Assembly (NCBI GenBank): GCA_035507915.1
Contig: DATJNS010000236.1
Span: 1 to 12,622, forward strand
Direction: 5' to 3'
Length of the DNA stretch: 12,622 nucleotides
From: JACQAI01 sp035507915
Lineage (GTDB): Bacteria; Pseudomonadota; Alphaproteobacteria; Elsterales; Elsteraceae
The position numbers were made by a program, and so were the translations under genes. Within the stretch, counting starts at the first letter, position 1. Every line of letters starts with the position of its first letter. The notes under the pieces were generated by a model. It saw nothing but the letters and a program-made list of their open reading frames with translations, ran no database searches and was not told the origin of the DNA. This document shows positions 1 through 6,444 of this stretch, piece after piece.

Positions 1-283
1 GCCGGACGCCGACATCGCCGCCGCGCTCGAGCGCCGGATCGCGGCGTTGCAGGCGGCTTATCCCGGTGTCGCGCTGGCGCGGCACGGCGCCGCGTGGGAG
101 GTCGTGATCCCCGATCGCCACCGGGTCGGCCACGAGGCCAATTTCGCCCAGCTCGCGCGGCGCTTCCTCGGCTATGTCGAACGGCCGGACAGCCTGCCGG
201 CGTGGGAGACGCCCGCCATGCTGGCGAAATACTTCGTCACCACCGAGGCGGTGGCGCTCGCCGACCGCGCTGGCCCGGGCTGA
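1..283 (+). CDS. Gfo/Idh/MocA-like oxidoreductase, C-terminal fragment (5' end outside window)
   Basis: Only the last 93 codons are present, reading from base 2, and the gene continues upstream of the window. The visible part matches my recollection of the 'putative oxidoreductase C-terminal' domain that follows the NAD(P)-binding Rossmann domain in some Gfo/Idh/MocA dehydrogenases. The diagnostic stretch is IPDRHRVGHEANFAQL, followed by LPAWETPAMLAKYFVTT; the family pattern is a VGHEAHF block and then LPAWEVPNMLAKYYTTT. Such proteins act on sugars or related polyols in the cytoplasm, but the catalytic part is not visible, so substrate and cofactor cannot be read. The stop (TGA, 281-283) is one base from the stop of the convergent VOC gene, leaving no room for a separate terminator. 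An internal TTG at 47 could be mistaken for a start, but the same frame is open to the window edge and the homology starts before it. Confidence 0.75.
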   Translation, partial: PDADIAAALERRIAALQAAYPGVALARHGAAWEVVIPDRHRVGHEANFAQLARRFLGYVERPDSLPAWETPAMLAKYFVTTEAVALADRAGPG

Positions 284-284
284 T

Positions 285-668
285 CTAAACCGGGCGTCGC
301 CCGGCGTGCGACGACGTCACCGCGAACACGTAACCGTCGGGTCCGACGACGTCGAACGTGTCGTGGATGCGGCCCTTGCGGATGCGCGACGGCTTGAAGC
401 CGCGCGCCGCGTAGGCGCGCCGCGTCGCCGTGACGTCGTCGACCATCAGGTCGAACGGCGCCTCGGTGCCCTTGCGCGGCCGCCGCTTGGTTTCCCTGAC
501 CACCAAGTGCGTGCCGCCGCGCAGCTCCAGCACGGCGAAGTCGTCCGCCGCGAAGATCGGCCGCATGCCGACCGCCTCGAGCCAGCGCGCCGTCGCGGCG
601 ACGTCGGTCGCGTCGAGATGGACATGCCCGACCGCCACCGGCGGCCGCCGATCCTTGGGCTTTTTCAT
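285..668 (-). CDS. VOC (glyoxalase/bleomycin-resistance fold) family protein
   Basis: A 127-residue single-module protein of the vicinal oxygen chelate superfamily. The N-terminal strand VAVGHVHLDATD (residues 11-22), the helix ATARWLEAVG, the strand-turn FAVLELRGGTHLVV (44-57) and the C-terminal VVGPDGYVFAV (107-117) give the usual beta-alpha-beta-beta-beta order. Candidate metal ligands are His15 or His17 and Glu48; a dimer would be needed to build a full site. The family includes lyases, dioxygenases and antibiotic-binding proteins, and nothing here fixes which. The highly basic segment RETKRRPRKG (58-67) is an oddity. The ATG at 668 is the only plausible start. No Shine-Dalgarno is visible; instead TATATT (675-680, minus strand) sits six bases upstream, so the message may be leaderless. 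It lies downstream of the importer operon on the same strand, but a hairpin and its own -10-like element lie between, so separate transcription is likely. Confidence 0.8.
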   Translation of the reverse strand: MKKPKDRRPPVAVGHVHLDATDVAATARWLEAVGMRPIFAADDFAVLELRGGTHLVVRETKRRPRKGTEAPFDLMVDDVTATRRAYAARGFKPSRIRKGRIHDTFDVVGPDGYVFAVTSSHAGRRPV

Positions 669-674
669 GGGATG

Positions 675-680
675 AATATA
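675..680 (-). promoter_or_regulatory. -10-like element (TATATT) for the VOC gene
   Basis: On the minus strand TATATT is followed by CATCCC and then the ATG at 668. In this GC-rich window an AT-only hexamer is conspicuous. A start about seven bases after the hexamer would fall on the ATG. No convincing -35 box is seen at 16-18 bases. The surrounding GTGAT (703-699) and ATCAC (686-682) form a spaced inverted repeat that could be an operator, but this is weak. Confidence 0.35.
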
Positions 681-702
681 AGTGATCGCGTCTTGTGCAT
701 CA

Positions 703-739
703 CCCCCCTTCCCCTCGAGGGCGGATCGGGGAGGGGGGG
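703..739 (-). terminator. GC-rich hairpin between importer operon and VOC gene, possible terminator or intergenic repeat
   Basis: CCCCCCTTCCCC (703-714) faces GGGGAGGGGGGG (728-739), giving a near-perfect inverted repeat with one bulge. Nested in it is the perfect palindrome CCCTCGAGGG (712-721). It starts 10 bases after the stop of the last importer gene (749, minus strand). There is no U-tract, so it is not a canonical intrinsic terminator. It could stop transcription, protect the 3' end of the importer mRNA, or be a member of a dispersed palindromic repeat family, as is common in GC-rich alphaproteobacterial spacers. Confidence 0.45.
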
Positions 740-748
740 CGCCGATTG

Positions 749-1561
749 CTAAATCCGGCCGGCGCGGCTCGAGGTCTCGGCGCGGGTGAGCAGCTCGGTC
801 AGGCCGACGCAACAGACGACCAGGACGAACACCGCGGCGAACACGCCGGTGGCGTCGTACTGGCCAGCGTTGGCCTCGATCAGGAAGCCGACGCCGCGGT
901 TGGCGCCGATCATCTCGCCGAGGATCGTCGCGGTCAGCGCGTAACGCACCGAGATGCGCATGCCGGTGAAGATCCACGGCAAGGTCGCGGGGACCAGGAG
1001 CTTGAGACCGATCTCGCGGCGCGACGCGCCCATCAGCTCGAGCGCGCGCACCAGGTCGCGGTCGACGTCGCGCACGCCGTCGAGCGTGCTGTAGAGCAGC
1101 ATGAAGAACACCGTGATGGCGACCAGCGCGACCTTGGACTCGATGTCGATGCCGAACAGCAGGATGAAGAGCGGCGCCAGCGCGATCTTGGGCAAGGCGT
1201 AGAGTCCGGCGAGATACGGCGTCAGCACGCGCTGGACGAACGGCATGAAGCCGAGCGCGAGGCCGCCGGCGACGCCGGCCGCGCTGCCGATCGCATAGCC
1301 CAGCAGCATCGCGAGCAAGGTCCCCTCGAGATGGCGCCACAGCGAGCCGTCGACGATCCATTGCAGGAGCAGCGCGGCGATCGCCGACGGGCTCGACAGC
1401 CAGAACTTGGGCAGCAGCGGGCCGGACGCGAGCTCCCAGGCCACCAGCACGGCGCCGACGATCGCGCATCGGGTGAGCGCGAGACCGGGGACGGTCAGCA
1501 CCAGGCGGACCAGCACGGGCCGCGGCGCGGCGTCGTCGTCGATCGCGGCGAGCGTGCTCAT
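749..1561 (-). CDS. ABC transporter permease, NitT/TauT-type (second permease of the operon)
   Basis: A 270-residue inner-membrane permease of the BPD-transport-1 fold used by nitrate, taurine, sulfonate and hydroxymethylpyrimidine importers. The protein starts with about 27 polar residues and then has about six hydrophobic segments. The cytoplasmic EAA loop is clear: ELMGASRREIGLKLLVPATL, then PWIFTGMRISVRYAL, which docks on the ATPase. LYALPKIALAPLFILLFGI is the segment typical of SsuC/TauC-like proteins. The start is the ATG at 1561, which overlaps the ATPase stop as ATGA and has AAGGGGG (1569-1575) seven bases upstream. A longer frame reaching 1603 lies inside the ATPase gene and is less likely. 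It is the last gene of the four-gene operon. It differs clearly from the other permease, so the channel is probably a heterodimer. Confidence 0.92.
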   Translation of the reverse strand: MSTLAAIDDDAAPRPVLVRLVLTVPGLALTRCAIVGAVLVAWELASGPLLPKFWLSSPSAIAALLLQWIVDGSLWRHLEGTLLAMLLGYAIGSAAGVAGGLALGFMPFVQRVLTPYLAGLYALPKIALAPLFILLFGIDIESKVALVAITVFFMLLYSTLDGVRDVDRDLVRALELMGASRREIGLKLLVPATLPWIFTGMRISVRYALTATILGEMIGANRGVGFLIEANAGQYDATGVFAAVFVLVVCCVGLTELLTRAETSSRAGRI

Positions 1562-2364
1562 ACGTCGACCCCCTTGGCGACCTCGTCCTTGAGCTCGTTC
1601 CACAACGCCTCATGGAGCCGGCCGAACGCGTCGGTGAAGCGCATCTTGAAGACGTCGCGCGGGCGCGGCAGCGCAACGTCGCGCACCGCCCGGATGCGCC
1701 CGGGGCGTGCGCTGAACACCAGCACGCGATCGGCCAGCGCGATCGCCTCACCCAGATCGTGGGTCACGAACACGACGGTCATGCGACGCTGCCGCGTCAG
1801 CTGCTGGAGCTGGTCCTGCATCAGGAGCTTGAGCTGGGCGTCGAGCGCGCCGAAGGGCTCGTCCATCAACAGGCACTCGGGCTCGTAGATCAGGGTGCGG
1901 GCAAGCGCGACGCGCTTGCGCATGCCGCCCGACAGCTCGCCCGGATAGTGGTGCTCGAAGCCGCGCAGCCCGACCAGGTCGATCATCTGGGCGACCCGCT
2001 CGGCGACCTCGCGACGCGACGTCGCGCGGCATGCGAGCTCGAGCGCGACGCCGATGTTGGCCGCCGCCGTGCGCCACGGCAGCAAGGTGTCCTTCTGGGT
2101 CATGTAGCCGACGCGCCGGTTGAGGCCGTCGACCGGCGCGCCGTCGTACAGCACCTGCCCCTCGCTCGGCCGCAACAATCCGGCGATCAAATTGAGGGCG
2201 GTCGACTTGCCGCAGCCGCTCGGCCCGACCAGCGCGACGAATTCCTCGGTGCGCACCGCAAGGTCGATCGGCGCCAGCGCCGCGACATGCTGGCCGCGCA
2301 CGGCAAAGGTCTTCGCGGCGCGGCGAAAGTCGATCTTCGGGGTCGCGCCGTCACCCGGCGGCAT
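1558..2364 (-). CDS. ABC transporter ATP-binding protein, NitT/TauT-type
   Basis: A 268-residue nucleotide-binding subunit that powers the importer. All motifs are intact: Walker A GPSGCGKST (47-55), Q-loop MTQKD (88-92) followed by LLPWRT, which is characteristic of the SsuB/TauB/NrtD group, signature LSGGM (144-148), Walker B CLLMDEP (164-170), D-loop GALD, and H-loop THD with His202. Length is typical for the family. The ATG at 2364 lies inside the 3' end of the upstream permease gene (14-base overlap, different frame), and its stop overlaps the next permease start by four bases. Both imply translational coupling and fixed stoichiometry. It is the only ATPase in the operon and must serve both permeases. 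Substrate cannot be read from this subunit. Confidence 0.95.
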   Translation of the reverse strand: MPPGDGATPKIDFRRAAKTFAVRGQHVAALAPIDLAVRTEEFVALVGPSGCGKSTALNLIAGLLRPSEGQVLYDGAPVDGLNRRVGYMTQKDTLLPWRTAAANIGVALELACRATSRREVAERVAQMIDLVGLRGFEHHYPGELSGGMRKRVALARTLIYEPECLLMDEPFGALDAQLKLLMQDQLQQLTRQRRMTVVFVTHDLGEAIALADRVLVFSARPGRIRAVRDVALPRPRDVFKMRFTDAFGRLHEALWNELKDEVAKGVDV

Positions 2365-3151
2365 GGCGCCACCGCAGCATCCGGCGCTCGATCCACGCCG
2401 CCGCCTCGCTGACCAGGATGCCGATCGCCATCAGGACGACCAGCGCCGCATAGACGCCGGTCATGTCGAACTGCTGCGCCGCATGCGCGAGCAGCGCGCC
2501 CAGGCCGCGGCGCGACGCCAGCAGCTCGCCGGTCGTCGCGGCGGCCAGCGCGTAGGGCAGCGCGATCTTGACGCCCGCCATGATCCAGGCGAGCGAGGCC
2601 GGCGCGACGATCTTCAGGAACTCCTCGCGCCGGGTGCAGCCGAGCAGCTGGAAGGACGCGATCAGATCGCGGTCGATCGTGCCGACGCCGGCGAAGGTGT
2701 TGAAGAACACCAGGAAGAACACGACGACCGTGACCAGCACGATCTTCGGCTCGAGGTCGAGTCCGAACCACAGGATCAGGAGCGGCGCCATCGTGATCAG
2801 CGGCACGCTGTAGAGCGCCACGATGATCGGCCGCAGCACGGTCGCGATCACCGGCAAGCGTCCGAGCGCGAGCCCGGCGACCACGCCGGCGCTGCCGCCC
2901 AGCGCCAACCCCACGGCGACCTCGGTCACCGTGACGAGCACGTGCCCGGCGAGATCGCCGAGCGCCCAAGCCGCCAGCCGCACCGCGATCAGGCTGGGCA
3001 GGCTGGTCCAGTCGTGACCGAAGGCGCGACCGGCGAGCTCCCAGGCGCCCAGCAGGCCGACGCCGACGGCGATCTGGCCGACCAGCACCGCGCGGCCCGA
3101 GTCGGCCGCGCGCGGCGCGCCGTCGTGCGACGAGATGGCCGCCTCGGTCAC
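2351..3151 (-). CDS. ABC transporter permease, NitT/TauT-type (first permease of the operon)
   Basis: A 266-residue inner-membrane permease, about six membrane segments, in the same superfamily as the second permease but divergent from it. The EAA loop reads LLGCTRREEFLKIVAPASLA (169-188), and LYSVPLITMAPLLILWFGLD (113-132) is the conserved central segment. The start is taken as GTG at 3149-3151, overlapping the stop of the binding-protein gene as GTGA. No ATG in frame fits, and this start gives a normal family length with a polar N-terminus of about 20 residues. The frame stays open upstream through the whole binding-protein gene, but that is antiframe noise in GC-rich DNA. The spacing shows translation coupled to the binding-protein gene. 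Confidence 0.9.
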   Translation of the reverse strand: MTEAAISSHDGAPRAADSGRAVLVGQIAVGVGLLGAWELAGRAFGHDWTSLPSLIAVRLAAWALGDLAGHVLVTVTEVAVGLALGGSAGVVAGLALGRLPVIATVLRPIIVALYSVPLITMAPLLILWFGLDLEPKIVLVTVVVFFLVFFNTFAGVGTIDRDLIASFQLLGCTRREEFLKIVAPASLAWIMAGVKIALPYALAAATTGELLASRRGLGALLAHAAQQFDMTGVYAALVVLMAIGILVSEAAAWIERRMLRWRHAAG

Positions 3152-4176
3152 TTGCCCAGGATGTCTGCGGCCGCTTCCTTGGCGAACGCGTCGTAGAAGG
3201 CGGTCTCGTAGGGAATGTTGATCGGCTTCGGCTGCGTGATGTTGAGCCAGGCCTGCGTCTTCTCGAACGTCGCGCGCGAGATCATCGGCGAGGTCGGCAG
3301 CGCCTTGCGATAGTTCGCCCACGAGGCCTCGAAGATCTTGTCGTCGATCTCCGGGAAATCCTTGCGCACGATGTCGCGTGCCGCGTCGGGATGCTCCTGG
3401 GCGAATTTCATCGCCTTGGTGTAGGCGCGCACCGCCGCGCGCAGGATCTCGGGTTTGTTCTTCAAGGTGTCGCGGCTCGTGATGACGACCACGTAGGGCA
3501 CGCCGACGATCTCGGGAACGGTTTCGGTGAAGGGATCGACCGCCATCTGGCCGATGCCTTGCGCGACCGCCATGTGGCTCTGCGGCGGCCCCCACACGAA
3601 GCCGTCGGTCGCCTTCTTGGCGAGCGCGGCCAGCATCGGGTTGCCGCCGGCGAGCGGCTGGATGGTGACGAAGCTGTCCGGATCGTGGCCGCGCGCCTTC
3701 AAGAGGCTGCGCAGCCAGGTGTCGGTCGTGCTTCCCGGCGACGTGATCGCGAGCTTGAGGCCCTTCAGACGGTTGACCTTCTCGTCGATCGGCATGACGG
3801 GCACGATGCCGGTCTTCTGCATCGCTTCGTTCGACAGCACGAGCTGGATGTCGAGCAGGTTGAGGCCCGGCGCCAGCGCGACCAGGCTGCCGCCCTGCGC
3901 GATCGACTTCAGCACGTGGATGAAGCCCAGCAGGGTGAACTCCGAGCTGCCGCCCATCAGCGCCGCGGCTTGGCGCGGACCGGAGCCGACATCGACCGAC
4001 TCGACGTCGAGCCCCTCGGCCTTGAAGAAGCCGCCGCCGACGGTCAGGTGCTGCATGGCGAACAGGAGGCCGTCGCCACCCAGCGCCGACGTGACCTTGG
4101 TGAGGGCCATCGCCGGGCTCGCCCCCAGCGCGAGCAGGCACAATCCCGCCACAGCCGCGTTCCAGCGTCGTCGCAT
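3148..4176 (-). CDS. ABC transporter substrate-binding protein, NitT/TauT (SsuA/THI5-like) family
   Basis: A 342-residue periplasmic binding protein. The N-terminus MRRRWNAAVAGLCLLALG is a classic Sec signal peptide with predicted cleavage after SPAMA (residue 24). The mature start fits the family: TSALGG, then FFKAEGLDVESVDVGSG with an AALMGGSSEFTL block, the motif in which SsuA/TauA/THI5-like proteins bind ligand at the domain interface. LKGLKLAITSPGSTTDTWL is the usual second-lobe entry motif. It captures a small ligand and delivers it to the permease pair encoded downstream. The family takes nitrate, taurine, alkanesulfonates, pyrimidine precursors and others, and I cannot choose. The ATG at 4176 is preferred over upstream in-frame ATGs (4209, 4233) because it places GGAGG (4184-4188) seven bases upstream and begins at the signal peptide. 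First gene of the operon. Confidence 0.92.
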   Translation of the reverse strand: MRRRWNAAVAGLCLLALGASPAMALTKVTSALGGDGLLFAMQHLTVGGGFFKAEGLDVESVDVGSGPRQAAALMGGSSEFTLLGFIHVLKSIAQGGSLVALAPGLNLLDIQLVLSNEAMQKTGIVPVMPIDEKVNRLKGLKLAITSPGSTTDTWLRSLLKARGHDPDSFVTIQPLAGGNPMLAALAKKATDGFVWGPPQSHMAVAQGIGQMAVDPFTETVPEIVGVPYVVVITSRDTLKNKPEILRAAVRAYTKAMKFAQEHPDAARDIVRKDFPEIDDKIFEASWANYRKALPTSPMISRATFEKTQAWLNITQPKPINIPYETAFYDAFAKEAAADILGK

Positions 4177-4187
4177 CCGCGTTCCTC

Positions 4188-4204
4188 CCCGCCCATTTGG
4201 CGGG
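4188..4204 (-). promoter_or_regulatory. Leader hairpin abutting the ribosome binding site of the binding-protein gene
   Basis: CCCGCC (4188-4193) and GGCGGG (4199-4204) form a perfect 6-bp GC stem around a 5-base loop. On the minus strand it lies directly upstream of the GGAGG core (4184-4188) and takes up the G residues of the extended GGGGAGG. It could limit ribosome access to the whole operon. Function is inferred. Confidence 0.4.
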
Positions 4205-4213
4205 CGCATGGTA

Positions 4214-4230
4214 GCCGGCTCTCGGCCGGC
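4214..4230 (-). repeat. Second inverted repeat in the importer leader (GCCGGC arms)
   Basis: GCCGGC (4214-4219) and GCCGGC (4225-4230) flank TCTCG. Each arm is itself palindromic, so the pair can fold as a hairpin or read as two direct sites. It lies 38-54 bases upstream of the binding-protein start, in the 129-base divergent spacer shared with the peptidase gene. It may be a leader structure or a regulator site; GC-rich chance occurrence cannot be excluded. Confidence 0.3.
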
Positions 4231-4305
4231 CACGAACTGCCAATTGCGGACGCGCCGCGGTCGACAGCGCGCGCGACGACATGCTAGCAGGGGCGTTGTT
4301 CATCC

Positions 4306-6375
4306 ATGAGCACACTCGATCCGCGCCCGACGCTCGACGCGCCCGACGACGACCCGCATCTCTGGCTCGAGGACGTCGACGATCCGGCTGCGCTCGCCTG
4401 GGTCGAGCGCCAGAACGCGGCGACCTTGGCGCGCTTCGGCGACGCGCGCTTCGGCGCCGACCGCGACACGCTGCGCACGATCTACGACCGGCCCGACAAC
4501 ATCCCTTACGTCGGCCGGCGCGGCGCGCGTCTGTTCAACTTCTGGAAGGATGCCGAGCATCCGCGCGGCCTGTGGCGCACCACGACGCTCGACAGTTTCC
4601 GCAGCGCGACGCCGGCGTGGGACGTGCTGCTCGACCTCGACGCGCTGGCGGTGCGCGAGGGCGAGGACTGGATCTGGGGCGGCGCGTCGAGCCTGCCGGT
4701 GAGCCACGACCGCGCCGTGTTGCGGCTGTCGCGCGGCGGCGGCGACGCCGTGGTGCTGCGCGAGTTCGACCTCGCGACGCGCGGCTTCGTGGCCGGCGGC
4801 TTCGCGGCGCCCGAGGCCAAGAGCGGCATCGACTGGCTCGATCGCGACACCCTGCTGCTGTCGTCGGCGCTCGGTCCCGGCATGGCGACGCGCGCGGGCT
4901 ACAGCCGCACGGTCCGCCTGTGGCGGCGCGGCACCGATCCGCTCGCCGCGCCGGTGATCTTCGAGACGCGCGAGGACTTCATGAGCGCCGATGGATCGGT
5001 CGACGACCACCGCGCCGGCGACGGCCGCATCGTGTTCGTCGAGCATCCCGGCTTCTTCGACACCATCGTCTGGCTCGGCGATGTCGGCGGGGCCAAGCGC
5101 AAGCTCGATCTGCCGACCGACGCCTGGGTGCACTGGCATCGCGGCTGGCTCGCGGTCAAGCCGCGCACCGCGTGGACGGTCGCCGGCGAGACCCACGCGC
5201 CCGACACCGTGCTGGGCATTGCGTTCGACCGGTTCCTCGCCGGCGACCGCCGGTTCGCGCGCCTGTTCGAGCCCGGCGAGCGCCGTGCGCTGCAGGCGTT
5301 CTTCTGGTGCGGCGACGGGCTGGTGCTGTCGATCCTCGACGACCTCAAGCCGGTCTTCGAGATCCACACGCCGGGCGCCGCGGGCTGGACGCGCACGCGC
5401 CTGCCCGGCGTTCCCGAGATCGGCGTCGCGCACGTCTCGGCGCTCGACATCCAGGAGGAGGAGACCACCGGCGAGCTCCTGCTGAACACCCAGGACCCGC
5501 TGACGCCGCCCGCGCTGCTCCTGGTGCCGCAGGGCGGCGCGCCGCAGCTCCTCAAGCGCGCGCCGCGCACGTTCGATCCGGCCGGCCTCAGCGTGACGCG
5601 CCACGAGGCGGTGTCGAGCGACGGCACGTCGATCCCCTATGTGCAGATCGGCCCGGCCGCGACCCCCGGCGACGCGCCGGTGCATCTCTACGGCTACGGC
5701 GGCTTCGCGATCCCGACGCTGGCCTATTACGACTCGGCGCTCGGCAAGCTGTGGCTCGAGCGCGGCGGCACCGGCGTGGTCGCCTGCCTGCGCGGCGGCG
5801 GCGAGTTCGGCACGCGCTGGCACGAGGCCGGGCGGCGCGCCGGCAAGCGCCTGTCGCACGACGATTTCGCGGCGGTCGCCGCCGACCTGGTGCGCCGCGG
5901 CGTCACGCGGCCCGATCGCATCGCCGCCGAGGGCGGCTCGAACGGCGGCATCCTGATCACCAACATGCTGACGCGCTATCCCGAGCGCTTCGGCGCGCTG
6001 TTCTGCACCATCCCGCTGATCGACATGCGGCGCTACCCGAAGCTGCTGGCGGGCGCGAGCTGGATCGCCGAGTACGGCGACCCCGCGTTGCCGGAGGATT
6101 GGGCGTTCCTCGGCCCGATGTCGGCCTATCACGTCGCCGCGCCCGGCAAGCGCTATCCGCCGATCCTCTTGGCGACCAGCCGGCGCGACGACCGCGTGCA
6201 TCCCGGGCATGCGCGCAAGATGGCGGCCAAGCTGCAGGCGATGGGCTACCAGGCCTATTTCTACGAGCCGGCGGCGGGCGGCCACGGCTACGGCAAGGAC
6301 AACGGCGAGCGCGCCGCCTTCACGGCGCTCGGCTACCGCTTCCTCAGCCAAGCGATCGGCTGGGATCCGCCCTGA
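4306..6375 (+). CDS. Prolyl oligopeptidase-type serine peptidase (family S9)
   Basis: A 689-residue peptidase with the prolyl oligopeptidase layout. An N-terminal beta-propeller region begins with DPHLWLEDVDDPAALAWVER (16-35), the S9A opening motif, and ends near residue 430. A C-terminal alpha/beta hydrolase domain follows. The active site is complete: Tyr464 in YGGF (oxyanion hole), nucleophile Ser545 in GGSNGG, Asp628 in RRDDRVHP with Arg630 placed like the proline-site Arg, and His660 in GGHGYG. No signal peptide or membrane segment is present, so it should act in the cytoplasm, cleaving short peptides whose entry the propeller restricts. The ATG at 4306 has only a weak AGGGG about 12 bases upstream. 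It is divergent from the importer operon. Dipeptidyl or oligopeptidase B-type specificity cannot be excluded, but the overall length and motifs favour the prolyl oligopeptidase group. Confidence 0.93.
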   Translation: MSTLDPRPTLDAPDDDPHLWLEDVDDPAALAWVERQNAATLARFGDARFGADRDTLRTIYDRPDNIPYVGRRGARLFNFWKDAEHPRGLWRTTTLDSFRSATPAWDVLLDLDALAVREGEDWIWGGASSLPVSHDRAVLRLSRGGGDAVVLREFDLATRGFVAGGFAAPEAKSGIDWLDRDTLLLSSALGPGMATRAGYSRTVRLWRRGTDPLAAPVIFETREDFMSADGSVDDHRAGDGRIVFVEHPGFFDTIVWLGDVGGAKRKLDLPTDAWVHWHRGWLAVKPRTAWTVAGETHAPDTVLGIAFDRFLAGDRRFARLFEPGERRALQAFFWCGDGLVLSILDDLKPVFEIHTPGAAGWTRTRLPGVPEIGVAHVSALDIQEEETTGELLLNTQDPLTPPALLLVPQGGAPQLLKRAPRTFDPAGLSVTRHEAVSSDGTSIPYVQIGPAATPGDAPVHLYGYGGFAIPTLAYYDSALGKLWLERGGTGVVACLRGGGEFGTRWHEAGRRAGKRLSHDDFAAVAADLVRRGVTRPDRIAAEGGSNGGILITNMLTRYPERFGALFCTIPLIDMRRYPKLLAGASWIAEYGDPALPEDWAFLGPMSAYHVAAPGKRYPPILLATSRRDDRVHPGHARKMAAKLQAMGYQAYFYEPAAGGHGYGKDNGERAAFTALGYRFLSQAIGWDPP

Positions 6376-6387
6376 GGCGGGCGCCGA

Positions 6388-6416
6388 TTGTGCTCGCACG
6401 CGGCGGGGACGATAAT
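6388..6416 (+). promoter_or_regulatory. Promoter candidate TTGTGC-N17-GATAAT upstream of the dioxygenase
   Basis: TTGTGC (6388-6393) and GATAAT (6411-6416) are separated by exactly 17 bases. GATAAT matches the -10 consensus at five of six positions; the -35 matches at TTG only. Transcription would start near 6423, leaving a leader of about 20 bases before the dioxygenase start. It lies in the 69-base gap after the peptidase stop and suggests the dioxygenase is not solely read through from the peptidase gene. Confidence 0.45.
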
Positions 6417-6444
6417 CCCGACACCTGACGGGTTGGGGATGGGC

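Noticed and set aside
695..1888. A 397-codon plus-strand frame opposite the permease and ATPase.
   Set aside because: It is antisense to two genes with intact ABC motifs and has no recognisable domain.
3152..4315. Upstream extension of the first permease frame to 4315.
   Set aside because: It runs in another frame through the binding-protein gene, is Arg-rich noise and lacks membrane character; the GTG at 3151 gives a normal family length.
4300..6399. A 699-codon open frame on the minus strand covering the whole peptidase gene.
   Set aside because: It is antisense to a gene with a complete S9 catalytic triad. The translation is Arg/Ala/Gly/His-rich without family motifs, as expected from third-position GC bias.
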